Below are positions 17,907 to 27,245 of a DNA stretch of 64,000 nt, piece after piece (the stretch's first letter is position 1; each line of letters opens with the position of its first letter). Source of the DNA: Bacteroidota bacterium (GTDB lineage Bacteria > Bacteroidota > Bacteroidia > AKYH767-A > OLB10); assembly GCA_016713445.1 (NCBI GenBank), contig JADJPB010000001.1, positions 434,001-498,000 of the forward strand, written 5' to 3'. The position numbers were made by a program, and so were the translations under genes. The notes under the pieces are model-generated. The model was not told the origin of the DNA. It did no database searches and saw only the letters and a program-made list of their open reading frames with translations.

Positions 17907-18259
17907 AAGGATGACTGCTTTATATAATTTGAACGTAAGGGAATAAAAAAAGTTTTAATGTGTGTTATTTTGGTAATTCTAGGACGAATAATCGTGTGAA
18001 TTATTGTAGTCCTCCCGGTGTAATTTACAACCATCTATGCTCGTAAACCAAACTTTTATTTAGCTTCTTACATAAATCTTACATTGTTAATAATTATGAC
18101 CGAACTTGTCCAAAAATATGCTACACTTTCGCTACCTTCGTGCATCATTGAAAATCTTTATCAACATCCTGATTAACAAAATTAATATACTCTTGTTCAG
18201 CACCTTGTTGCGCATTCAGGAAATCACTCAATAAATAAGATCTTACTAAAAATAATAAA
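17907..18259. other. Intergenic region between divergent clpC and gyrA
   Basis: No gene is visible in these 353 nt. An imperfect inverted repeat lies at 17981-18012: AGGAC and AATAAT facing ATTATT and GTCCT around CGTGTGA. It could be an operator or a leader hairpin for clpC, but no regulator can be named. A TACCTTCG at 18133-18140 is close to the promoter box for gyrA. Confidence 0.4.
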
Positions 18260-20927
18260 ATGGCAGAAGGCGAAAAAAATCGTCCGTATTAACATTGAAG
18301 ATGAAATGAAAACCGCTTACATCGATTATTCGATGTCAGTGATCGTTTCTCGGGCAATTCCGGATGTAAGAGATGGATTAAAGCCAGTTCACCGTCGTGT
18401 GCTTTTTGGAATGTTGGACTTGGGTGTGTTATCTAACCGCGCTCATAAGAAATCAGCAAGAATTGTAGGAGAAGTGTTGGGAAAGTATCATCCTCATGGA
18501 GATAGCTCCGTTTATGATGCGATGGTGCGTATGGCTCAGCCATGGTCTTTACGTTATATGCTCGTAGATGGGCAGGGTAACTTTGGATCGGTTGATGGTG
18601 ATAGTCCCGCAGCAATGCGTTATACGGAGGCTCGACTTCGTAAAATTGCAGAGGAGATGTTGGCCGATATTGATAAAGATACGGTCGATTTCAGATTGAA
18701 TTTCGACGATACCTTGGAAGAACCAACGGTTTTGCCAGCAAAGATTCCTTGTCTTTTGGTGAACGGAGCATCCGGTATCGCTGTTGGTATGGCAACAAAC
18801 ATGGCTCCGCATAATTTGACGGAAGCTTTGGATGCAGTAATCGCCTATATCGACAATAACGATATTACCATAGAAGAGCTTACCAAAATTGTGAAAGCTC
18901 CTGATTTCCCGACGGGTGGAATTATCTACGGTCATTCAGGGGTCAAAGATGCCTATGAGACAGGTCGTGGTCGCGTGGTAATTCGTGCCAAAACGTTGAT
19001 TGAAACTACCCCAAGTGGACGTGAGCGTATAATCGTTACAGAGATTCCTTATCAAGTGAATAAGGCGGACATGATCAAGAAAACCGCGGATCTTATCAAC
19101 GATAAAAAGATCGAAGGAATTAGTGATATCCGCGATGAGTCAGATCGTACCGGTATGCGTATTATCTACGAGATTAAGCGCGACGCGATGGCTTCGGTGG
19201 TGTTAAACCATCTATATAAACATACAGAATTACAGAATTCGTTCAGTATCAATAATATCGCCTTAGTTGGCGGTCGACCTATGATGCTGAATTTGAAGGA
19301 TATGCTCATTCGTTTTGTGGCGAATCGTCATGAAGTATTGATCCGCAAAACCAAGTTCGAATTGGCCGAAGCGGAAAGGCGAGCGCATATTTTAGAAGGT
19401 TTATTGATCGCTTTGGATCATTTAGACGAGGTGATTGCATTAATTCGTAAATCTCAAACTCCAAATGATGCGCAAGCAGGTTTGATGGAGACTTTCCAAT
19501 TGAGTGAGATTCAGTCGAAGGCTATTTTGGAGATGCGTTTACAACGTTTAACTGGACTTGAGCGCGACAAGATCAAAGCAGAATATGCTGAAATTAAGAA
19601 GATGATCGATTTCTATATGTCGGTGTTGGCAGATGAGTCGTTGAGAATGAAAATTCTGAAGGATGAGATGTTGGAAATGCGCGATAAATATGGCGATGAG
19701 CGTCGTACAGAGATCGTTTATAGCGCCGATGATTTGAGCATGGAAGACATGATTGCCAATGAGCCTGTGGTAGTTACCATTTCTCACTTGGGGTATATCA
19801 AACGTACTTCCTTAGATGAGTACCGGACTCAAGGCAGAGGTGGTCGAGGTTCTTCTGGAGCGGCTACCCGTGATGAGGATTTTGTTGAACATCTGTTTAT
19901 TGCAACGAATCATAACTATTTATTGCTCTTTACCGAGAAAGGAAAGTGCTTCTGGTTGCGTGTATTCGAAATTCCAGAAGGAGCGAAGAATACCAAGGGA
20001 AGAGCACTGCAGAACTTGATCAGTATTACTCCGGATGATAAAGTGAAGGCGTTTGTAAATGCAATGAATTTGGATGAGGAGGATTATTTGAACAAAAACC
20101 ATATCATCCTTTGCACGAAAAAGGGAACTATCAAGAAAACATTGCTCGAAGCTTATTCTCGTCCACGTCAAAATGGAATCAATGCCATCACCATTAATGA
20201 GGGTGATGAGTTGATTGAAGCACGATTGACCAATGGAACCAATGAGATTTTATTGGCCATAAAGTCGGGTCGCGCGATTCGCTTTAATGAGTCTACAGTA
20301 CGTCCAATGGGCCGTAACGCAGCGGGAGTAAGAGGGGTGAACTTGGACAGCGAGAATGATGAGGTAATTGGAATGGTTTGTATCGATACTACATCACCGG
20401 AAACTATCCTGGTGGTATCTGAAAAAGGCTATGGAAAGCGTACTGACATTGAAGATTATCGTGTTACTAATCGTGGCGGAAAAGGAGTGAAGACCTTACA
20501 AGTAACGGAGAAAACCGGTCAGCTGGTTGGAATTAAATCGGTGGTGGATGGTGATGATTTGATGATCATTACGAAGAAGGGAACTACCATACGTACTCCC
20601 GTGGATGAGTTGCGCGTTATGGGTCGTGCCACACAAGGCGTGAAGCTAATTCGTTTGGATGGGGAAGATGAAATTGCATCCATTGCAAAAGTGGAAGAGC
20701 ATCTCCTAAAAGCCATCGAAGAAGCAAGTGCTGTTGAAAGCGCCGAAATATTGGATGAAAATGGAAATGTAATCGTGAACGAAATTTCGAATACAATAAC
20801 AGATGTTGATTCAGTTAATGAAAACCCATCTGAGGTTAAGGATTCAGATGAATTGATCAACCCATCTGAAGGAAATGACGAAGCTTCAGGAGCCGATGAA
20901 ACCAATGAAAACGACGAAAATAATTAA
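18260..20927 (+). CDS. gyrA: DNA gyrase subunit A (frame-disrupted at the start)
   Basis: GyrA breaks and rejoins DNA in the gyrase tetramer. From ATG 18260 the frame reads MAEGEK and stops. Removing one A from the A7 run at 18273-18279 gives IVRINIEDEMKTAYIDYSMS, the normal start. Visible motifs are HPHGDSSVYDAMVRMAQPW (quinolone region, wild-type-like Ser and Asp), catalytic Tyr in AAMRYTEARL (~119), and a C-terminal beta-pinwheel with a gyrase-box-like NRGGKGVKTL. The tail beyond residue ~815 is acidic and repetitive. It is about 888 residues long. A TPR gene follows after 27 nt. Confidence 0.95.
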
Positions 20928-20954
20928 TCAAATTTAATTTATAATATATTCATT

Positions 20955-22100
20955 ATGAAACGCATATTGATTTTATTTGGAGTGATACTTTCACTTAGCG
21001 CTTATGGCCAAAAATCGGCAGTACAAACTGCATTCAACTATTTACGTTACGACGATTTAGACAAAGCCAAGGAAGCTATTGATGGCGCGGCGATCTCGGA
21101 ATCTACGATTGGATACCCTAAAACCTGGTATTATCGTGGAAGCATTTACCATGCAATTTATGAGTCTACCAAACCCGAATTTGCTGCGTTGAAGCCCGGT
21201 TCTTTACATGAAGCCAGAATCTCTTATGAGAAAACGCTTGAACTTGACACGAAGAACGAGTTTAAAGATGATGTAATGAAACGTTTAGAAGTTGTAGCGT
21301 CACAATGCTTGAATACAGGTGTCGACAGCTATAAGGAAGGGAAATATGCTGACGCATTGAAATCATTCCAAGCATCAGTTGATCTCAATAAAAAGTTCTT
21401 TAAACGCACCGATACATTGGCAATTTACAATGCCGGACTCGCGGCTGATAAATTGGGTGATGTTACTACAGCCTTAAACAACTTCAAGATATTAACCGCT
21501 GCAAACTATGGAGGATCAAGGTTATATAGTATTATGGCAAATATGTATTTGGATCAAAAAGATACAGCTAATGCTTTATTAACCATTAATGAAGGACGCC
21601 AGAAGTTTCCGGAGGATGGAACCTTAATTACGCAAGGACTCAATATTTATTTGAGTAGCGGACGTGATTTAGAAGCCTATACGCAAAACGAAGAAGCCAT
21701 TAAAGCGGATCCCAGTAATGCGGTCTTGTACTATATTAAAGGAACTTTAGCGGATAAGTTAGGAAAGATGGAAGAAGCAGTAACCGCTTATAAGAAGTCT
21801 ATCGAGCTCAAAGCTGATTACTTTGATGCCGTTTACAATCTAGGAGCCATGTATTTTAATGACGGTGCTGAAATGGCTAATAAAGCGAATAAAATTCCAG
21901 CCAATAAGGTAGCGGAGTATGATGCAGCGAAGAAGAAGTTCGAAGCTAAATTCAAGGAAGCATTACCATATTTGGAAAAGGCTCACCAGCTTAATTCAAC
22001 TGACAAAGCAACCATGGAAAGTTTGCGACAATTGTACGCCAGACTGGGTGATTTAGTCAAGTCGGGTGAGATGAAAAAGAAATTAGAAGGAACTAAGTAA
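20955..22100 (+). CDS. Exported tetratricopeptide-repeat protein
   Basis: The 381-residue protein starts with a signal peptide (ILILFGVILSLSAYG, cleavage before QKSAV). It then carries several TPR-like repeats: TGVDSYKEGKYADALKSFQA (~120), IYNAGLAADKLGDVTTALNN (~155), LYYIKGTLADKLGKMEEAVT (~260) and YFDAVYNLGAMYFNDGAEM (~293). Such proteins usually scaffold complexes in the periplasm. It lies 27 nt after gyrA, likely in the same transcript, and is followed by a terminator. No specific partner can be named. Confidence 0.85.
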   Translation: MKRILILFGVILSLSAYGQKSAVQTAFNYLRYDDLDKAKEAIDGAAISESTIGYPKTWYYRGSIYHAIYESTKPEFAALKPGSLHEARISYEKTLELDTKNEFKDDVMKRLEVVASQCLNTGVDSYKEGKYADALKSFQASVDLNKKFFKRTDTLAIYNAGLAADKLGDVTTALNNFKILTAANYGGSRLYSIMANMYLDQKDTANALLTINEGRQKFPEDGTLITQGLNIYLSSGRDLEAYTQNEEAIKADPSNAVLYYIKGTLADKLGKMEEAVTAYKKSIELKADYFDAVYNLGAMYFNDGAEMANKANKIPANKVAEYDAAKKKFEAKFKEALPYLEKAHQLNSTDKATMESLRQLYARLGDLVKSGEMKKKLEGTK

Positions 22101-22106
22101 AATGAA

Positions 22107-22133
22107 GAAAAAGGGGACATAGTCCTCTTTTTC
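22107..22133 (+). terminator. Intrinsic terminator after the TPR gene
   Basis: GAAAAAGGGGAC and AGTCCTCTTTTTC pair with one mismatch around a short AT loop, ending in a T run, 7 nt past the TPR stop. Confidence 0.7.
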
Positions 22134-22684
22134 AGTTATATACTACTTAACATAATATATAATATAAAACAAACTAATCTAAAAAGATTAGCCCGTTGTT
22201 ATATTACATTTTATGATAAATAGCCACACATTAGGGATGGATATTTCGTCTTGGTTAACATAATCTTTTCGCCTCACCTCTTACCGTATTGGGGTGGTTC
22301 ATCGAAAAGATTTTATGTTAAGTTTTTTGTAGATTTGTAAATAGTGGAAAAAAAAGGCAAGTAGCCCTTAAGAGCCTAAGCCAAAACTACTTTAGATAGA
22401 CGCGAACTAGTACTTAACTCTAGAAAAGATTCTATTCTGAAACTTCACCTCATTAAATGCTTTTAGAATAGCGGAATCACATCTAAGATATTCTCCTGAC
22501 GTTGCATCAGCCATAAATTCCGTTAGATGACCAGTTGACCTTCAGTGTCTTGAACATTCGTAACCACTTCGGTTTTGGGGGCAACTTGAAAATAAATCAG
22601 CGCACAACCTAAGCTATGTTAAGTCATAAAATCGTACATTATAGAACAGATATTAAGTTAACTGCTTAATAAGGGGTGTTCGAA
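22134..22684. other. Gene-poor intergenic region with a hairpin and possible gene remnant
   Basis: No intact gene is seen. An inverted repeat pairs TTAACATAATCTTTTCG (22255-22271) with CGAAAAGATTTTATGTTAA (22303-22321); the arms differ by two bases. On the minus strand about 22410-22610 two overlapping frames could encode AFLTEFMADATSG-like text (LTEFMADATSGEYLRCDSAI, KAFNEVKFQNRIFSRVKY) and ALIYFQVAPKTEVVTNVQDT. These read like a decayed or frameshifted protein. I do not recognise it. Confidence 0.35.
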
Positions 22685-23015
22685 TTAGGCAGTTCGATCG
22701 AGGATTTTTTAAACCTGCCTGCAGCAGGCAGGCGCAACGATCGTAACGTTCAGCTTAGGCAGTTCGATCGAGGATTCTTTAAACGCAACGATCGCAACGT
22801 TCAGCTTAGGCAGTTCGATCGAGGATTCTTTAAACGTAACGATCGCAACGTTCAGCTAGGCAGTTCGATCGAGGATTCTTTAAACGTAACGATCGCAACG
22901 TTCAAGGCAGTTCGATCGAGGATTCTTTAAACGCAACGATCGCAACGTTCAGCTTCAGGCAGTTCGATCGAGGATTCTTTAAACGTAACGATCGCAACGT
23001 TCAGCAACGTTCGCA
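22685..23015. repeat. Tandem array of six ~51-bp units
   Basis: Six copies start at about 22685, 22755, 22806, 22856, 22904 and 22955. Each has AGGCAGTTCGATCGAGGATT, then CTTTAAACGCAACGATCGCA and ACGTTCAGC. The typical period is 51 bp (48-52). Unit 1 is 70 bp long because it contains a 19-bp palindrome between TTTAAAC and GCAACG. Units vary only at GCAACG/GTAACG and at the junction. Each unit contains small palindromes (TCGATCGA, CGATCG, AACGTT). It is not a CRISPR: there are no unique spacers. Confidence 0.9.
22714..22732. repeat. 19-bp odd palindrome inserted in repeat unit 1
   Basis: CCTGCCTGCAGCAGGCAGG is a perfect palindrome except for its central base. Comparison with the five sister units, which read TTTAAAC-GCAACG without it, shows that exactly 19 bp were added at this point. 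The same sequence in complement is found inside higB at 27564-27582. Confidence 0.8.
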
Positions 23016-23156
23016 GAGGTTTTTCATATGATCTTATCTAACATCTAATCGCGATGACTCGCGACTAACCTCAAGTGTCCTCGTATGTTCTCAAGTGGCT
23101 CTAGTGTTAAAATCCGCTTCTCTAATCGAAGGACAATAAAAGACCTATCAATTCTG

Positions 23157-23271
23157 AATTCTTATCCCGATAGACTTCGGCGAGAGCTCAGTCGAACGCT
23201 ATCGGGACTGAATCCGATAGCTATCGGATCTTAATTCTTAATTCTTAATTCCTAATTCTTAATTCTGAATT
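23157..23271. repeat. Repeat-word intergenic spacer (TTAATTC and CCGATAG words)
   Basis: The stretch before the zinc-ribbon gene holds nested CCCGATAG...CTATCGGG and CCGATAGCTATCGG palindromes (23165-23230), then five to six copies of CTTAATT/CCTAATT-type 7-8-mers. The same TTAATTCTGAATT words recur at 15335-15362 and 63088-63115. Confidence 0.6.
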
Positions 23272-23665
23272 AACCTTCCGCTGCCATCGGCATCAACTTC
23301 GCTTTTCGAGTCTTTTTATTATACTGCTTTGTGATAATCCTTACCTGATTTTCAACATCGAACTCCACGCCAAAATCATAGCAAAACCGTTGCGTATGAT
23401 TCGTCAGAACCATCTCTTCTGTAAAGAACTGCCAATCGTAGCCATGATAAATCAGTTCGTCACGGTTAAATACGGTTTCTTTTCCTTTAGACAGTTCTGC
23501 CAAGATAAACCGGTTCTTCCGAAGCTTATGGTTCACATGTCGGATTAAGGCATTTCGATAGCCATTAAACTTATTGTGGTGCGCGTTCCGACACATATCG
23601 GAACAAAACTTCTTGTCGGATCTACCTGTAATAAGGTCTCCGCATTCATTACATTTTTTTGTCAT
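23270..23665 (-). CDS. Small zinc-ribbon protein of unknown function
   Basis: The 131-residue protein begins MTKKCNECGDLITGRSDKKF with CSDMC following, giving a C-x2-C...C-x3-C zinc-ribbon (residues 5-8 and 21-25), then a basic segment (RHVNHKLRKNRFILAEL). Its second half contains YHGYDWQFFTEEMV and YDFGVEFDVENQVRIITKQY. I recall similar short Bacteroidota proteins annotated only as zinc ribbon or hypothetical, and no function can be assigned. It stands alone between repeat-rich regions. Confidence 0.6.
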   Translation of the reverse strand: MTKKCNECGDLITGRSDKKFCSDMCRNAHHNKFNGYRNALIRHVNHKLRKNRFILAELSKGKETVFNRDELIYHGYDWQFFTEEMVLTNHTQRFCYDFGVEFDVENQVRIITKQYNKKTRKAKLMPMAAEG

Positions 23666-24221
23666 TATAGAGCTATTTAAAAGTTAATATGCTTAGCAAA
23701 TGCTGTCTCTGGGTGTTTGAAAAATTTCCCAAGAATGAAGAACGAAGTGCTAAAGTAATACGGATTTAATTTTTTCCAAATTTCAACCAAGTCAAAAGCA
23801 ATACTTTTTGTGTTAAATTACTAAATAGTAGATAGTTAAATGATTAAACTTAAGTGGTTTTAAACATTTGCAAATGGAATTTTAGTTTCTGATTAAGGCT
23901 TTTCCTGAATACTCAAATTACAGTTTAAACGCTGCGGTAGCAACGTCCCGAAACTTCGGGAAGTAACCGTCGCAGCGGTTTTTTATTGATCATTCTGTTT
24001 AAATCTTTCAAAAAAAACTAGCGGCTTGAAGCTAGAAGCTTGCAGCCACCCTATAGCGTTCGACAAGCACTATTTACAAAAAATCCCCTTCGTACCAATT
24101 TGCAAACACTTTTAGTCGACTATAAATGTTTATTTACCGACTAATTGAAACCCCCTACTCCATCTTTGCATCGTCGACACCGCCATGGCCTGGCAACTAA
24201 CTATAAAACCAAAAGAAAAAA
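23666..24221. other. Intergenic region upstream of ssb
   Basis: No gene is seen in these 556 nt. They contain the hairpin at 23926-23983, a copy of the GCTTGAAGCTAGAAGCTTGC word family (24023-24043) and a CATCTTTGC box at 24162-24170 that may belong to the ssb promoter. Confidence 0.4.
23926..23983 (+). terminator. Compound hairpin followed by T run
   Basis: TAAACGCTGCGG pairs with CGCAGCGGTTTTTT across an inner hairpin TCCCGAA-AC-TTCGGGA. It looks like an intrinsic terminator on the plus strand, but no plus-strand gene ends near it. It may instead be a member of the GTTTAAACGC repeat family seen at 22685-23015, 24700-24770, 40190-40260 and 42520-42560. Confidence 0.4.
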
Positions 24222-24583
24222 ATGAACTCATTAAAAAACAAAGTCAACTTGATTGGCAACCTCGGGTTCAATCCCGAAATCAAAATGTTGGACAGCGGCA
24301 AGAAACACGCTAAAGTGACCATCGCCACCAACGAATCGTACCGCAACGCCAAAGGCGAACGCATAACCGATACCCAATGGCATAATTTGGTAGCGTTCGG
24401 AAAGACGGCTGAAATTATGGAGCGCTTCACCAAAGTGGGAAGCAAGATCGCCCTCGAGGGCAAGCTGGTGAGCAGAAGCTACACCGACAAACAAGGACAA
24501 AAAAATACATCACGGAAGTGCAGGTAAACGAAATCCTGGTCCTAAGCAACTTCAACGACGAAGAATCCGAAGTGGAGAACTAA
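24222..24583 (+). CDS. ssb: Single-stranded DNA-binding protein (frame-disrupted)
   Basis: SSB coats single-stranded DNA in replication and repair. The OB-fold reads NSLKNKVNLIGNLGFNPEIK, then AKVTIATNESYRNAKGER, TDTQWHNLVAFGKTAEIMER and KVGSKIALEGKLVSRSYTDK. The frame fails at the A7 run 24499-24505. Adding one A restores YITEVQVNEILVLSNFNDEE and a stop at 24583, for ~120 residues with an acidic tail ESEVEN. This length suits the short second SSB of Bacteroidota, which lacks the long Gly/Gln tail, so a paralogue used for mobile or recombination functions is possible. Confidence 0.88.
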
Positions 24584-24600
24584 ACCCTTGCTTTGCAGAT

Positions 24601-24634
24601 GAAAAAACCGCCCACTTCGTGTGGCGGTTTTTTT
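24601..24634 (+). terminator. Intrinsic terminator after ssb
   Basis: AACCGCC and GGCGGTT frame an inner CAC-TTC-GTG loop and end in seven T, 20 nt past the restored ssb stop. Confidence 0.8.
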
Positions 24635-24664
24635 GTGAAATTATGTTCGGTTGGAGCATAGTGG

Positions 24665-24692
24665 GAATTGCAAATTGGTGAGTTGGTGAATT
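24665..24692. repeat. GGTGAGTTGGTG word repeat
   Basis: AATTGCAAATTGGTGAGTTG and the following GTGAATT match the words that flank the four-helix-bundle cassette at 55122-55190 and 55772-55806. Next to it (24700-24770) lies a GC-rich CGCTGCTACCGCTGC-type stretch of another word family. Confidence 0.55.
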
Positions 24693-24828
24693 AGGCAAAG
24701 CCGCGACAAAATTTTGCTTCCGCTGCTACCGCTGCAAAACTTTGCGGTCGCTGCGTTTAAGTTCGGTAATTATTATTGAACCGAAACACTAATTACAAAT
24801 TAAACTTTTTAAATGTTACCTAATTAGC

Positions 24829-24836
24829 TAACTTTG
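24829..24836 (+). promoter_or_regulatory. Promoter box (TAACTTTG) of the solitary XRE gene
   Basis: TAACTTTG lies 16 nt before the ATG at 24853. GTTACCTAATTAGCTAAC overlapping it is an imperfect inverted repeat that could be an autorepressor operator, as is usual for XRE antitoxins. Confidence 0.45.
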
Positions 24837-24852
24837 TAAAAATCATTTTACC

Positions 24853-25158
24853 ATGAAAACAAAGAATCCTAACCTCACTTCGTTCACGCAACATTTAGAT
24901 TCCCAATATGGAAAAAGAGGAACCAAAAAACGCGAGCAATATGAGCAAGAATTTGAAGCTTTCAAATTAGGCGTCATGCTCCAAGACTTAAGAAAGGAAA
25001 TAGGTCTCACACAAGAGCAATTAGCTCAAAAATGTGGCACTACAAAAACGTATATCTCGCGCATCGAAAACGACGCGAGCGATATTCGTCTCACTACTCT
25101 CATGCGTATTGTAAGCGAAGGACTAGGCGGTAGATTGCGGTTTTGGGTGGAGAAATAG
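24853..25158 (+). CDS. HigA-like XRE antitoxin/regulator without an adjacent toxin
   Basis: The 101-residue protein has an N-terminal arm (SFTQHLDSQYGKRGTKKREQ) like that of HigA-family antitoxins and a helix-turn-helix: LGVMLQDLRKEIGLTQEQLA, then KCGTTKTYISRIENDASDIR. It should bind its own promoter. No RelE/HigB toxin lies upstream in the 270 nt after ssb, so the gene is solitary or its toxin has been lost. It resembles the HigA at 27614 in overall plan. Confidence 0.75.
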   Translation: MKTKNPNLTSFTQHLDSQYGKRGTKKREQYEQEFEAFKLGVMLQDLRKEIGLTQEQLAQKCGTTKTYISRIENDASDIRLTTLMRIVSEGLGGRLRFWVEK

Positions 25159-25242
25159 GATAAAATAATAAGTGTGTTTCAATAGAGCGACAAATATTTC
25201 TTAAATTCATCCATATTTTCAAATAATCACCTCCCTTTTCAT

Positions 25243-26547
25243 TTATTTCAAATTCAATAAAGTTTTCCCAATACTATTTTTTAACTCCGTCGACACCCCC
25301 AAATCTGTCGCAAATTTCTTCCATTGATTCACCGTATCATTGATCTCTTCAACAATGCTTGCCGCTTTTTTACATTTGATGGATGCACCAAGGAGGAGTA
25401 GATCTTCTAGGGTAATATCTTTTCGTTTGTTATTTATGCTTAATGAATGCTGACTCACCCATGCACTGCCTGGACGATAGGCATGGCACATATCATAGGC
25501 GGGTGCCAACTCCCATTTCCCTTCTTTCTTTAATCGGAAAGCAAAATTTTTGGTGTGGTCATCGCAGTTTCGAGCAAGTACATTAAACACCATTCTTCTG
25601 AACATTTGTTCCGTATCAGCATACGTTAATTTTAGTTCCCGCATGGTTTGAAATAATTGCTCGTAGCTAAAGCTGTTTATTAAATTAAAATCGAAATGTG
25701 TGAGTCCACAAAAAGTTTGAATATGATGTTTCGTTTCACTTCCTTCTCGATCAAATCTTTTGGTCATAAAATGGGCTCTTCCATTTTCTTCTAAGAGTCG
25801 TGAAGGCATCATGTTGATTCCGCACGCTAATGCCATTTGGTTATACGCCATTTCTACCCTGCCATAACCCTTGCTGCTGCCCAACTGCACATCGCTTACT
25901 CCATCAAATTTGATGAGCCAATGCTCAAATCCTTGTGGAGCCTTGGTTTGCCCCGACTTCACTTCGCCCGTTTTTTCATTGAAGGCAATTACGGCTTTTG
26001 GTCGGGCACCACATGCCGAAGTACCAATTTTTAAGATCTCCAACATGGCTTTTTCTTCCTCTTGATGAAGTTGAGTCACGAAGTTTTCTTTTTGACTTAA
26101 AATTTTTTGAGCGATATCGATCAGTCGACTTAACTCCAGCGAAAATGTATGTTTGCTTTCTTTGATGGAAGCCGGCTCAAATTCCAGTGCGCCCATCCCC
26201 CTACTCCCAATGAAACAAAGCATTTCTACGGGATTCATACTTTCGGGGGCTCTACCCTGTTGCGACAGCCACAAATTGATAAGTTGATTTCCGTATTTAT
26301 CGGGGAGCACATCCGCCAATAATCCCGGCAGTCCTTTAAAAGTATCGGTTGTCGAATTTTTATTTTTGCGCAACTCCGGAAAAGAAAAAATATTTTTAGG
26401 CGCATCGATGGGCATTTTCAGCGGCGACAAATCCCAATTCAATTTTTTAAAAGCAACATCATATTCAAAACTCGCAGATCCTGTTTTCTCATCCCAGATG
26501 ACCGCGCCCACCACTTCGTCCCAAATCTTTACAAAGGCCGTATTCAT
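25243..26547 (-). CDS. hipA: HipA-family serine/threonine kinase toxin
   Basis: This 434-residue protein belongs to the HipA kinases, which phosphorylate aminoacyl-tRNA synthetases and induce growth arrest and persistence. Visible features are the N-terminal subdomain, GTSACGARPKAVIA (Gly-rich ATP loop, ~173-186), EHWLIKFDGVSD (the lysine strand, ~207), the catalytic NCDDHTKNFAF (~336) and the metal-binding LAPAYDMCHAYR (~358). All key residues appear intact. Its ATG overlaps the stop of hipB as ATGA, the classic antitoxin-first order. Confidence 0.9.
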   Translation of the reverse strand: MNTAFVKIWDEVVGAVIWDEKTGSASFEYDVAFKKLNWDLSPLKMPIDAPKNIFSFPELRKNKNSTTDTFKGLPGLLADVLPDKYGNQLINLWLSQQGRAPESMNPVEMLCFIGSRGMGALEFEPASIKESKHTFSLELSRLIDIAQKILSQKENFVTQLHQEEEKAMLEILKIGTSACGARPKAVIAFNEKTGEVKSGQTKAPQGFEHWLIKFDGVSDVQLGSSKGYGRVEMAYNQMALACGINMMPSRLLEENGRAHFMTKRFDREGSETKHHIQTFCGLTHFDFNLINSFSYEQLFQTMRELKLTYADTEQMFRRMVFNVLARNCDDHTKNFAFRLKKEGKWELAPAYDMCHAYRPGSAWVSQHSLSINNKRKDITLEDLLLLGASIKCKKAASIVEEINDTVNQWKKFATDLGVSTELKNSIGKTLLNLK

Positions 26548-26888
26548 GCGTTGGGATTTGCTTTAGGGGATGCCTTTTGATTTTTATTGCTGGCTCGTTG
26601 CCGTTTATATTTTTCCATTTTGGCGAGGGCCATCGGACTAATGATGGGTTCAATAGTGAAGATGTCCAATACGGTGAGCTCATCCAATACCCTTAACACT
26701 TGAATTAAGGTGGCTACCGTAACGGTTTCACCGCGCTCCAACAAACTCAAGGTAGACCTGCTTATACCCGCCTCAAACGCCAAAATTGCCTGCGTTTTAT
26801 TTTGCTCCATCCGCTTCGTTTTAACAAAAGCACCAATATGCGAAGCCAAGGCTTGATCACTCATTGCATTCCAATTTTTGTATGACAT
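26544..26888 (-). CDS. hipB: HipB-like XRE antitoxin
   Basis: The 114-residue protein has an XRE helix-turn-helix (ASHIGAFVKTKRMEQNKTQA, then AFEAGISRSTLSLLERGETV) and a basic Lys/Asn/Ala-rich tail. It should neutralise HipA and repress the operon. It ends 4 nt inside hipA. Upstream DNA (26889-27080) contains several TTAGTGAAT-like words in both orientations that could be its operators. Confidence 0.85.
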   Translation of the reverse strand: MSYKNWNAMSDQALASHIGAFVKTKRMEQNKTQAILAFEAGISRSTLSLLERGETVTVATLIQVLRVLDELTVLDIFTIEPIISPMALAKMEKYKRQRASNKNQKASPKANPNA

Positions 26889-27122
26889 ATCATGTATAAA
26901 TTAAAATTATAACTATTAGTGAATGCTAACTCATGCAAATTTAAGCTAATTCGATAAAATTTCCAAATTTTATACCCACAACCTGCGAAGTGCACCCTAA
27001 AATTTGTAATTTATCTGAATATTTTTTAAATATATGTATGAATTAACATTCATTAAGTTCAATAAATTAAATTAGTGAATTATATATCATACGTAAAAAT
27101 GGATAATTTGTTGCATTGGGAG

Positions 27123-27170
27123 GCTCGATCTCGATACTCGATGCTCGATCTCGATACTCGATGCTCGATG
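27123..27170. repeat. 20-bp tandem repeat, 2.4 copies
   Basis: GCTCGATCTCGATACTCGAT is repeated exactly at 27123-27142 and 27143-27162, followed by the partial GCTCGATG. Each unit is built of smaller CTCGAT words. Confidence 0.85.
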
Positions 27171-27212
27171 CTTGAATCTTATTCAAATTTTGCGAAAGTC
27201 TACCAATATTAA

Positions 27213-27244
27213 TTTGGATTTTGTTAACTTTATAGTTAACTTTG
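27213..27244 (+). promoter_or_regulatory. Promoter of higBA with GTTAAC operator-like words
   Basis: TTTG (27213-27216) and TAACTTTG (27237-27244) are spaced by 20 nt, the best match to the Bacteroidota promoter in the window. GTTAACTTT occurs twice between 27223 and 27243. The GTG start of higB lies within 5 nt of the -7 box, so the transcript would be leaderless or start further down. Confidence 0.5.
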
Positions 27245-27245
27245 T

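Larger units (their letters stand above)
26889..27245. other. Intergenic region between divergent hipBA and higBA
   Basis: No gene lies in these 357 nt. They hold TTAGTGAATG-type words near hipB (26918-26927, 27076-27084, complement near 27048) and two and a half copies of a 20-bp direct repeat, GCTCGATCTCGATACTCGAT, at 27123-27170. The higBA promoter is at the right end. Confidence 0.5.

Noticed and set aside
22410..22610. Minus-strand gene remnant
   Set aside because: The pieces are short, lack a start and match nothing I recognise, so it is mentioned only in the spacer description.
22685..23015. Possible CRISPR array
   Set aside because: The units follow each other without unique spacers, vary in length only at joints, and no cas genes are near.
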